Part shown: piece after piece, positions 54,374 through 64,000 of the stretch
How positions within the stretch are numbered: position 1 is the first letter of the stretch
Layout: each line of letters opens with the position of its first letter
Source: Lethocerus indicus
Taxonomy: Eukaryota > Arthropoda > Insecta > Hemiptera > Belostomatidae
Assembly: GCA_019843655.1 (NCBI GenBank)
Contig: JACDQD010000011.1
Span: 8,784,604 to 8,848,603, forward strand
Direction: 5' to 3'
Length of the DNA: 64,000 nt
Notes under the pieces: model-generated
Told to the model about the DNA's origin: nothing
The model's input: only the letters and a program-made list of their open reading frames with translations
Database searches by the model: none
Translations under genes and position numbers: made by a program

Positions 54374-56026
54374 AAAAATAATGATGTGGCTGTCTCCTGA
54401 TTTGTTTCATCGTCATTTTATATGTTATAATGCTCCTACTCATAGGAATGACATTTCAGAGTACGTAGTCTACCTGAAAAGGGTTCGTTTTATCCTTGAG
54501 TGTCACTGTCACTAGCTACAGCTCTTGTCAGGAGCTTCTCGTAGTAACATCTGACCGTATATTATTCCGAATTATAATTTCTCTTAACTGTCTCTTTCTC
54601 GGCTGATTAATTTTTAATTCATGTCGTTTACATTTCTATTTAAAATTTTTACGACTGTCTTTTCGTTCTGTTCGAGCGGTATATCACCAGCCGCCAAATC
54701 GAGAACACCACCAGCTGTCCACGACGGATAGAAGAAGAAGGGTGGCAATAAAAGCTAGCCGGCAGAGAGGCAGATCACGTACGATGCCGGTAAACACGGG
54801 GGCGTGATCCCGAATACAGGGGAATATTAACGAATTCCGAACGGGGAAAAACAGCGGGGGGGGAACTCTGTCCGATATATTCCACTGCGTAAAAATACAT
54901 TCCCTGTTCTTGACCGTTTAATCCGCAGAAATAATTATCAAAAATATCGAAGATTATAGAATTATACAGAATCGCGTTATCTAATCTTTTGCATAATTGA
55001 GGTTCCGTTTTGGGTTCTCTCTCCGCCTTCCGGGTGTGAAAGTTCGCTGACGGTGGGAAAAACCTCTTCCCGAGATGTATTTTATTGACCGGAGATTTAT
55101 TTTTAGATCGCCGAGAAGCAAGAGGAGCGCGTGGGAAAGAAAAAAAATTGGAAAAGAAAAATGGCCGAGAAAAATTACGTCGCGAAAGACGCGTCTAAAT
55201 ATTATAATGATATATTAATGGTGGCATCGATTAAATATTAAAATACTTCAGAACTTAACGGGATGACGCTACGAGATGTTCGTTTATAGGATAATGTACC
55301 CATCGATGGTGGTCCTGCTGGTGGTGAGGAAATCAAGTGACCATTTTCCCCTTAAGGGTCAAAAATTAATCGCAGTACTTATTTTCAATTATTGAAGAAA
55401 CCAAATGATTGAGTAAACCCCTCGTCACTGTGACAATTAAACTTCATTTTCTCACCGCCTTACATATTTTAATGAAGTCAACACGAGTCAGGCATCTCCC
55501 TATTTGGCCGGTAATCGACTCCCTTCAAACAAACATCTGCCGCTTTATTTCACCGCAATTTAAGCCGGGCTCACGTTAAATAAACAAATTCGTCCCCCCA
55601 AAACCCGGCCATCGGTCAATTTGCAAACTCATTTTGTGTGATTGAACAGGGCGGCACCATTGTCCATGTCGGTATTGTCCACTTCGCTACCGTCCGTTCA
55701 ACCGCTCGAATTTCGATTAAAAACCCGGCCTCGGCGGTCAGTAAATTTTTAGTTTCCCCGCCGCCAATTGCTTACTCACAATTGAAATCAATTGGAACGA
55801 ACCAACGCCGCCGAAACTCGGTCCTCAGCTCGCAGTGAACTGGACGCATAAAAAAATTAAGCGCCCCCTGGCGGTAAATTTATTAGTCTATCCGTTTCGA
55901 ACTATAGTCTTTTGAGCCGTTGATTGGTGCTCTGTACACTCGTCGCCACACACAGCTGACTTGATTCTGGGTTTGTATCCGGTCAAAGGTCGTACGGCAG
56001 GGCTTATGAAATATATTTCAATCTCG
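54374..56026. other. Unique DNA, 1.65 kb
   Basis: Nothing recognised. Confidence 0.45.
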
Positions 56027-56348
56027 CTGGTTTGGACTTCAGCTAGCGGTTTTAGTCACTTCGGCACTTTGGATGTTTTTGGGCGTCCTCACTGCACTGT
56101 CACTGTCGCTTGTGCTGGGATTTTGTTAATCGGCTCAAGTCTTTGTCGGATTATCGGTCAAAAATATAATTTCGATCACACAACTGCCCGAAAACCGTCC
56201 AAAGTGCCAGCAGTGACTAACACCGTTACTGAGGATGGCGAGCAGCCGAAACCGGTCTGGCAAAAGACGAAACCAACGAGAGGAGACAGAAACACAACAA
56301 ATCTACGGTATTCCAACCACTCAAACCACAGAACAGGTATTCTGAACT
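56027..56348. mobile_element. Foldback element FB14 (longest interior)
   Basis: Shortened left arm (ATCTCGCTGGTTTGGACTTC), CACTTTGGATGTTTTTGGGC, interior GGATTATCGGTCAAAAATAT, then the complete right arm and GGTATTCTGAACTT. The interior is shared, inverted, with FB10, so the ancestral element had a unique centre. Confidence 0.92.
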
Positions 56349-56429
56349 TATAATGTAAAATTTCCGTCTATTCCAGTATATATTCCAGTCCTGTATTTCT
56401 GACATCTTTTATTTGTATTTCACGTACCC

Positions 56430-56893
56430 TATCCCCATACCCGACTCAAAAGAATCGACTTGAACAGAAAATTTGGACTCTTAAGGCCATTACTAAAACG
56501 GACATCAAAATTGACCTTAAGTAACGAACTGACAATATAAAAAGCGATACTTAAACCGACATTGACATAGGGTATAGAGCTATGGGGTTCCACCGAGACA
56601 TCCAACATCGCTCGCATCCAGAGATTTCAGTCTTCGTACCATCCTTAATGCTCCCCGGTATGTTTCCAACCAGACAATCCACCATGACCTCAACATACCG
56701 ACAGTCGACGAAGCCACAAAATCCCGGTTCCTGAAGTTCCTCTCTTACCCATCCATTATCCCCCGTTCTTGTTTGAAAAGTGCAATCTTCGGGTGGTTCC
56801 TTTTATCACGAAATGCACGTGAAAAAAAATCAGCACTTGTACTTATAACTTCCATGTCGATTGTACAAAATGAAGAAAGTTTAAAAAAAAATT
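56430..56893 (+). mobile_element. LINE copy (Jk1)
   Basis: Begins at ATCCCCATACCCGACTC in the shared start zone. It contains the thumb and WTYGI block, the C-terminal start, a deletion joining CTGAAGTTCC to TCTCTTACCCATCC, the 3' UTR and the tail AAAGTTTAAAAAAAAA. Confidence 0.93.
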
Positions 56894-58875
56894 ACACGGT
56901 CGTAATTACAGCGGTAGGTTGCGTCGGTAGGGCCATAAAGAAAGGGGTTCGGGCGCGGGTTTCTCTGTGTGCCTACGGTTAAATTCCACCCGTGTGATAA
57001 ACAACCCCCGGAACTGCGGTACGGCCCCAGTCGTACGTCGAAGGTAGACCCGGGAATCGGCGGCGGGGTGGAGGGCGGAGGCGGAGGGTTCGAGAGGGGT
57101 GAAATGCCGGCCTCGACCCCGGGACCTCTCCGGGTCCCCGGCATGAATTAAATAGTTGGGACCAGAATTTGGTACCGGTGAGCTCAATAACTCGCCCGGG
57201 TGTCTCTCCCTCTCTATACATCGAGAAAATGAAGGAATTTTTCCCGTCTTACTATATTAAAAAAAAAACTAGTTCTCGCTCCGGGTTCATCAAAACGTCA
57301 TCAGAGCGCGATTTCTTCTTATTCATAAATTACCCAAATAAACGCATTTTCTTCCTCGGTAATTGAAAATAATTCTCACCGAATCCTATACCTTTTACGA
57401 GAAAATTACGATTCATATGAAATAGCGAAAACCATAATAACTGAATACCGTCGGGGAACAGTTGTCCTTACTTAAATGACACAGCGAGCTTAATATATAC
57501 CAATAAAAAAAATTATATGGGTAATTCTATAGTGCTTTCTTGACTGCAAACTTTATGATATGCAGCTACTAACGGCTATTTTTCACACATTGTGGCCTAT
57601 TAGACAGACCAGCTCCCTAATTGTTTTTGTCATCAGAGTCATCAGAAATTACCCCAATTTTCCCCGTTTGAAATTGAAAATTCATTTTCTGCCTCGTTAA
57701 TTGAAATTAATTGATTCGCGTCGAAATTTAAATTTCCGATTTCTAAAATACGGAGATATTTGAGGCCTGAAACCACAATTGGAATTCAGCCCGTCGGTTA
57801 ATACCTCGAAAGTTGTTTTCAATCAAATGTTTTAAATTTTGTTTTAGTAGTATACATGACTATAAAATGAATGTAACATTTAAACGGAAACCATCATTTT
57901 GGATATCATTTCAACATAGTAATGTAAATAGAATGTTTATTCGGGGATGGTATAACTTGAAAACGGAAGGCGTTCGCGGTGCATTGAGGGATGGTATAAC
58001 CTGGGAATGGAAGGCGATCGTCGTATTCACGCGATTAACACCGCGCGGATACAGAACCGAACCCAGAAAACCGTAAATTGTCTCCCACTCGCGCTCCCTT
58101 TTATACCGAGTTTCCTATAAATTGCGTGCGTTCGCACGGAACAAGTCGCTAGGGGGCGTTCCGTGGGAGCGAGGCGTTCTGAGCGATATTTGTGGACTCG
58201 GAAACGAAACAAATGGGGGGAAACGAAACCCTACCCGAATATCGCCTACGCCCGCAGTTTTCCTTTCTTGTGCCGATTTCAAACGCTGAGACTGTATACA
58301 ATATACGGAAGAATCAATGCCAGCCTGTATACCCGGGGGGGGGCTTAACACACGCCCGCAGACTTCGACTTGTAAGTAATCCCTCATGTGCACGAATTAT
58401 GCTACTGACTACTAAACAGATAATTTTGTGGTTTGACCCCTAAAGTCTATTTCGCTGCACTTAAGAAATGTTCGACATTTATTACGCTCTCAAAGTTCCA
58501 ACCGGTACCGGAGTAATTGAAAATATAAAAGTTCTTTTTGAACCTTAGCTTCTGCAGTTTCCAGGAAGCCCTCGGCTAATTAAATCAAGCAACTGAAAGG
58601 AGGATTATTAAGTAAGGAATTTGCACGTGAAGTAATAATGCCATCGCCTTTTCCCTCCGCACCTGTAAGTTAATTAATTCGAGTCTATTTTCTAATTAAA
58701 TAAGGAATATTAAACTGAAGATAATGGTCTGCTTCGTGACTCAAAATTATTAAACGAATAAATAAATGCGTATTTTACTAGATAGATAGCCAAATAAATA
58801 AATATACATATTTATATTTTAAAAAACAAAAGAATTTTTATGCTGTAGTTGTAAATAACGAATATTTATTGAAAC
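56894..58875. other. Unique DNA, 2 kb
   Basis: GC-rich at 56900-57200. A ~45-bp degenerate duplication (GATGGTATAACTTG and GATGGTATAACCTG) at 57945-58020. No gene recognised. Confidence 0.4.
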
Positions 58876-58942
58876 ACGGCGCCGCTGATGCTCTACCGAG
58901 ATACTTTGAAGTGGTGCGGGCGTAGTATCAGCTAGCGCCGCG
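58876..58942 (-). repeat. H64 hairpin element
   Basis: ACGGCGCCGCTGATGCTCTA, AGTGGTGCGGGCGTAGTATC, AGCTAGCGCCG. Both arms are recognisable; the inner GCTGATGC/GTATCAGC words also pair. Confidence 0.85.
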
Positions 58943-59371
58943 TTCTCAGCATTCAACGCCCGCCGAACTTACGCCAACGGAAAACGAGTTGTAATTTACG
59001 AATAATTGATATTAATTCCTATCTATTCCAACGTATATTGGCTATTCATAGTGGAACAGCCGTATTTAATCTTCGTGATAAACAGTGAGCGCAAACATCG
59101 ATGTCGTATGGCCACCATCCTCCGGCTAGAATGTGCACAACTCTAAACTCATTTACATAAATTACTACTTGCGTACTCAGTGGGGTGCGTCGTTGCGGCT
59201 CTGATATTGCTCCATATGTGGACGGCCGAGGGGAAATACAGAATAGTCAACAAACAGTATATATTTCTGTTTGCATTTTAAATAGATTTGTATTGAGTTG
59301 TGTTATTGCCGGCACAGATGTATTAATAGAAGGACCGCAATTACGGTTGTGGAAACAATCGGGCTGTGGTA
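58943..59371. other. Unique DNA
   Basis: Nothing recognised. Confidence 0.45.
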
Positions 59372-59411
59372 CCCACTTTAATGTTGTACAAAATAAAAAA
59401 GGTTAAAAAAT
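59372..59411 (+). mobile_element. LINE 3' tail scrap
   Basis: TTGTACAAAATAAAAAAGGT then TAAAAAA: the terminal ~35 bp only. Confidence 0.75.
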
Positions 59412-61436
59412 TAATTAATTATATTTAAACAAATTATTGTTTGGAAATTGAACTGCAGATATTTCAACCGGAATCTATATTCCGACAACTATAAACCAAA
59501 ATGTGTGTATCGCAACATGAAAGTCTCGGGTTCAAATACCGGTAGCGGACCGAATTTTCCTCCAATTAGAATTTGTAACAATATATATATTTCAATTAAT
59601 TATACGCATCTCCATAACTGGATATTACTTCAGAGTTTGTGTAATAATCCTATTATTTTTCTCATAGAACTCTCGCCGAACGTAATTCCCGGAATCTCTT
59701 TAGAGCTTCCCCGAAATGAAACTGAGAAAGTTTGATGATCCATTAATTTCTTTTTTTTCCCTCCCCCCAATCCATTCTTAATATAAGCCGGACTCGCTCA
59801 GTAATCTAGTTTTTAATTAAGTCCGCCTCCTTTGGGGGCCACCTTCGCCTTTAATTTTTATTTATTTCCCTTTTCAAGGAGATGCAGCCTAAATAAATTC
59901 GCATCCACGTTTTGGCCTTGTTTACGTTAAGAAAGCGGAGCTTCTTAAACGGACTTGAACTTTATCGTGGCCAATCAATCGCAAAACAAGAACGATCACA
60001 GATACATGTAAAAAAGACGGTTTTTACTTTATATTATAATTGTAATAAAAAATCAATTAATATTGTGAGAGAGTAGAGAGTCTTACCTCAATTGACCGAA
60101 GTTGGTCTCCGGGTTAATAACTGTAGAAAACTTTATAGGCTTTAGATAATAACATTTAATACTAGGGACAATAAAAGCCTGCAGGGGGAATAATAATTGT
60201 AGGATTGAAGGAAAAGAGGATTATAAATGCGGCGAAACATGACTGGAAAAGGCGGATAACGAGAGAATTCCAAATCCCGAACAAAAGGGGCATTAAACTC
60301 CGAATAGTACAACTGGAAAGTGTTAGTGTCCCTGGAGAATTTCAAACTTTAATGATATAAATATTTGACATATTAGTATTATAGTAGGCCTTCCGACTGG
60401 AGAGAACCGTCTGCGTGATGGGGTTTTAAGGGAACTCAGTTGCAGGTGCTGCTCAAACTTTGTTCGAGGCCGGAGCCCTTCTGAATAACGATCATTCGGG
60501 TTTTTTTCGGGGAGTTTTATTTTCTTCCGACGTTCGAGAGTTGGAAAAACACTCGGACGTTGTGATTGATCATATTGAATGCTGTTATCCAGATCATATC
60601 TAACCATTGAATTTTACCATTGGGAACTATGAAGAAACTCGCAGCCGTGCTGTCGGAAGTACGGATAATTTTTTAGTAAATACAAGAGACATTTCAATAA
60701 CCATTTTGGACAGAGTTCCAATAAAACAAGCAGGGAAAGCAAACTGAGCATTGCCCAGATAGACGTCTAACTGAAGGGAAGTCGGTCTAGGGATCTGGAA
60801 TGCGACTTAAGATGTCCAAAGCCGAATCTATCAACACATTCCTTGGGGACCATATTTCGAAACCACTGATATGGACAGAGAAATTTTTTAGTCGAAATTA
60901 AGACCTACATTTTAAATTTGTATATTTTTATAAGTAGTTCCTTGGATCGGGGAGTTTGCCATTTTAACCTGAATTCCTGCTTTCGGAGGAGTTCAGGTCT
61001 ATTTTACGCGCGTGCATCGCATTTATATTAAATGCAGCGCTTCGAACAATTAAATACGAGCGCCTAATTGCGTTTGAACCGTCTGCACCGATTGATGAAA
61101 GCCGAATATCCCCGACAGGGGGTTGACTCGATTAGAGTTCATAGCATTATGCAAGGGGCATGGACGAGGGGGTGGAGAGAGAGAGAGAGAGAGAGGGGTA
61201 GGGTGTCGAGCTCCTGTCGGTAAGCGGCGTAATTTAAGTGGGTTTCGGACCCGGACAAGTTGGGGGTTGGTTTGGGGCGTGCCTGATTAAAATATCCCCC
61301 GAACTAGTCCCTAGGAGGGGTTAGCGCCCCGGTAATGGAGTCGTCCGACCCCGAAGCAAAGCTCCAACTCCGCCAACTCTAACGTACTATTTCCTTCCGC
61401 CCCTCACCCACGTCTTTTTATTTTTTTTTTTTTTAG
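59412..61436. other. Unique DNA, 2 kb
   Basis: A (GA)n tract at 61170-61197 and a 20-nt T-rich run just before 61437. No gene recognised. Confidence 0.45.
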
Positions 61437-61704
61437 GGCACAATTCGAATGTTCAACCTCCATCCGAACTGAGATTACAGGACAGGATTCTCAGGTATAC
61501 TCAGAACAATGTATGATTACTGTACAAGTTGTCGGAAAGTTTATTACGGAAGAGCTCCACCATCGCCTGACAAGTGTATTAAGATTCTCCCTCCGCGAGG
61601 TTCCCCCCGCCGTCGGTACAGGAAAAGTGTACCGAACTAAGATTCGCGGGGCGAAAGCGAAATCAAGAATGAACCCATTTTTTTTAACCACTGCTCAATA
61701 ATGC
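61437..61704 (+). CDS. Candidate exon after a polyT acceptor (unassigned)
   Basis: CTTTTTATTT plus a long T run and AG (61436) precede a frame open for 88 codons to TAA. It starts AQFECSTSIRTEITGQDSQ. A good internal donor (CAG then GTATAC) at 61494/61495 would give a 58-nt exon; without it the frame continues YSEQCMITVQVVGKF. The FEC and ITVQV words could be the last two strands of an immunoglobulin-like domain, but that is weak pattern matching. An H64 hairpin lies just downstream. Confidence 0.22.
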
Positions 61705-61710
61705 GCGTGT

Positions 61711-61783
61711 AGCGCCTGCATTCGGTCCGATACTAGACCCGCAACACTTCACAGTACATCCGTATAGCATCATAGAGCGCCGT
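61711..61783 (+). repeat. H64 hairpin element
   Basis: TAGCGCCTGCATTCGG, CCGATACTAGACCCGCAACA, GTATAGCATCATAGAGCGCC, GT: left arm diverged, right arm clear. Confidence 0.75.
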
Positions 61784-61819
61784 ATTCTAGGAATTAGGTC
61801 CCCTATACATAATTTTGTG

Positions 61820-62022
61820 AAAAAAAATTTTTTCACATGTATTTCGCGATAAAAGGAAAAACACAAATATGCCAATTTTGACACAAGAACAATTAAAAAA
61901 ATCTCTAGGCCAGCTATTTGAAAAAAGGTCAATTTTGATGTCCGTTTTAGTAATGGTCTTAAAAATTCAAATTTTCGGTTTAAGTCGATTCTTTTGAGTC
62001 GGGTATGGGGATTCCACGTGCA
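61820..62022 (-). mobile_element. LINE copy with large internal deletion (Jk1)
   Basis: 3' UTR (CACATGTATTTCGCGATAAA) joined directly to the thumb region, ending at CACGTGGAATCCCC (62009-62022 complement). The deletion removes the whole C-terminal coding part. Confidence 0.88.
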
Positions 62023-63720
62023 AGAATGAACCCCAAGATGAAGAAGATAAAGAAAATAACAATAAGAAAATAAATTAACGCACATTTTAATTTTATTTAA
62101 ATTGAAATAAAATTTAAAATGCCAGTGGGGGTTCACCGTTATTCTCTATTTGTTACTTGTGTCGCTGATTGCATTTTAAATGTGTGCCAATAAAAGAAGA
62201 ATCTGCAGCAGGCAGAAATCTATCGCTTAACCACTAATGATACGGGGATAACGTAAAATATTTATTTTAATTGACGCTAATTAAAAAAATAATCCTACGA
62301 TGAGTTTTTATTCTGTTTATAAAAAATAGATGAAATTTCTATTCGGATATTTACAATATCTCCCCGGTCCGGGAATTGACGGCTTTCAAGTGCTGTGTCC
62401 TTCCAGCTACCCCGGTGTCCCTCTTAGTATTGAATTAAGCGATTAACTGTTGGGCCAAGTAAAGGCAGTGGAAACTCGGTTAAAACTCTCCCCCCCCCGT
62501 CTTCAGTATCGACCCTCTTCAATTTGACTCCAGTGCCGATTCGAGGGTCGCCCGACCCCGGACCGCGGAACTTCGTAATCCTCCGATAATTAAAAGATAA
62601 CCACTGCGGCGGGGCCCTTGCCACGATTGAGCTTCTTGGCCCTGAGGCACTTAGGGGGGGTTTTATCCTGGACGGACATTCCAGTTAAAAGTGATACCGC
62701 ACTCTGGAAGCGGCTTCAAGAGTGATCGGCATTAGAATATGTACCGCCATCCTTCATAACGTCCAAGGGGAACCGATTAAAAATATACTTAGTGAGTATT
62801 GCAGCGGTAGTTGAACCGAAGCATCTTGTGTCAGCACTTTCACAAACACACCAACCTACAGGAAAATATTGCTGTAATTTCTTACTGTAAAAACTTTTGT
62901 AGGGAAACTATAATAGATACGGTACAGATTAGTAACTTTAAAAACTATTTCAATGCAATCTTTATTCACAGTCTTAGGATGGTATAGATTGAACCGGAGG
63001 GCCTTCTTAATAATAATAAAATATAATGAAAAAAATTAAAAGGACACATTAACATAGACCGGCGGTAAACAGACTTTTTCGGTTTCAAGTGCCCTCAATA
63101 TAACCGAATTTTCCGCGACGCCCCAAATAAAATCGTACGTCTATCTCAGGCCGAACTTTATGCTAATTATAGTTCTTCCTAATTTCCAATTCAGAAAAGC
63201 ATTGATTTACGTTGGCCCTAGTAATATTTTACAAATGAATAATAATAATATTTTTATAGGAAATTTTTCTAGGCGCCCCTGTAGCCCAGCCTTGGGAATC
63301 AATGATTTAGACGACAAAAAAAAATTATGGACCGTCTATACCGGGAAGTCCAAATATTGATGGGAATATTTCGACGACGGAAAAAAAGCCCTAAGCGATT
63401 AATGGGGATTAAACTGCGTCAGAGCCGCGGCAAACAAAGAGGGAAGAATGCAAACACATTAGCGGATTGGGTTTCTCCCTTTAATTATGAAAAAGGGGAA
63501 GAAAATTAAACCGAGAAGCGTGAAAAACAACGGGTACCAAATATAGCGTCACAAGTTATTAAAAATTGTGGGAACATAGTCTTATATCCGATATCTAATA
63601 TTCAATCTAACCTATTTCAGTTTCAAGGCATGTATTTTTTCGATTTGTGGACTCTTTTGGACTTCTTGTGCTGATCGTTAAAAATTGAATTTCAGAAAAT
63701 TATTTTTAGATTCAATTATT
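62023..63720. other. Unique DNA, 1.7 kb
   Basis: Nothing recognised. Confidence 0.45.
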
Positions 63721-64000
63721 TTCCAGTCAAAAGTCCTTCGTACCATCCTTAATGCTCCCTGGTATGTTTCTAACCGAACAATCCATAATGACCTCAACAT
63801 ACCGACAGTCGACAAAGTCGCAAAATCACGCTTCCTTAAATTCCATCCCCGCTTTCTCCACATCCAAACCCACTCGTTCAGTCCTTTCCTCTTTTGCCCA
63901 TCCATTATCCCCCCCGCGTCGGCGTAAACGCCAATGACCTAGAGACCTTCTATAGGCCGGATACAGGTCAAAGTACCGTCACTGGATGGCGCCTTTATCG
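63721..64000 (+). mobile_element. LINE copy (Jk2), continues past the window
   Basis: Starts at TTCCAGTCAAAAGTCCTTCG and encodes QSKVLRTILNAPWYVSNRTI, HNDLNIPTVDKVAKSRFLKF in one frame. It then has Jk2-type CACATCCAAACCCACTC and reaches GTACCGTCACTGGATGGCGC at the right edge. Confidence 0.92.

Noticed and set aside
59518..59545. CGGGTTCAAATACCGG, T-arm-like
   Set aside because: Stem pairing fails and no D or anticodon arm is visible upstream.

Overview
The window looks like nuclear DNA of an arthropod, most likely an insect. Coding density is very low. About two dozen decayed, 5'-truncated copies of one jockey-clade non-LTR retrotransposon (LINE) are present, with a Tc1/mariner relic, long-inverted-repeat foldback elements, several satellite or minisatellite arrays, and CT/TA/GA microsatellites. 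I cannot name the species. I see no bacterial-type genes, no intact multi-domain gene, and no rRNA or convincing tRNA.

Layout. 0-5 kb: LINE and foldback fragments with two weak exon-like frames. 5.7-7.05 kb: six 228-bp satellite units. 7.5-16.5 kb: a foldback element, LINE copies, a CT/TA microsatellite, two LINE copies sharing an odd internal segment or 3' extension, and an AT-rich insertion. 17-19.3 kb: foldback elements, a reverse transcriptase (RT) relic and a two-unit version of a 70-bp repeat. 19.5-19.8 kb: a promoter-like CCAAT/TATA/initiator cluster. 20-28 kb: LINE copies, a YADD-bearing RT relic and a 20-bp minisatellite. 29.1-30.8 kb: a diverged ~180-bp array followed by a GA-flanked duplication. 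31-35.6 kb: mostly unique AT-rich DNA. 35.7-46.1 kb: the densest repeat cluster, with LINE copies, a mariner deletion derivative, a 15-unit 70-bp minisatellite and a 190-bp coding-like array. 46.1-49.1 kb: the best evidence for a host gene, on the minus strand: a transmembrane exon with a splice donor and acceptor, and an upstream exon-like segment inside a recent 274-bp tandem duplication. 49.6-64 kb: LINE copies (the longest open RT/thumb frame is at 52.4-53.0 kb), foldback elements and one polyT-preceded exon-like frame at 61.4 kb.

Three signals tie the window together. First, a ~64-nt imperfect hairpin (called H64 here), with arms ending in ACGGCGCTT and AAGCGCCGT, occurs 14 times in both orientations, mostly with unrelated flanks. 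Second, many LINE copies begin within a few bases of the same internal site (CACGTGGAATCCCC). Third, two dispersed families each show a short form at one place and an amplified tandem form at another. Labels such as Jk1, Jk2, FB, S and H64 are local names, not published ones.
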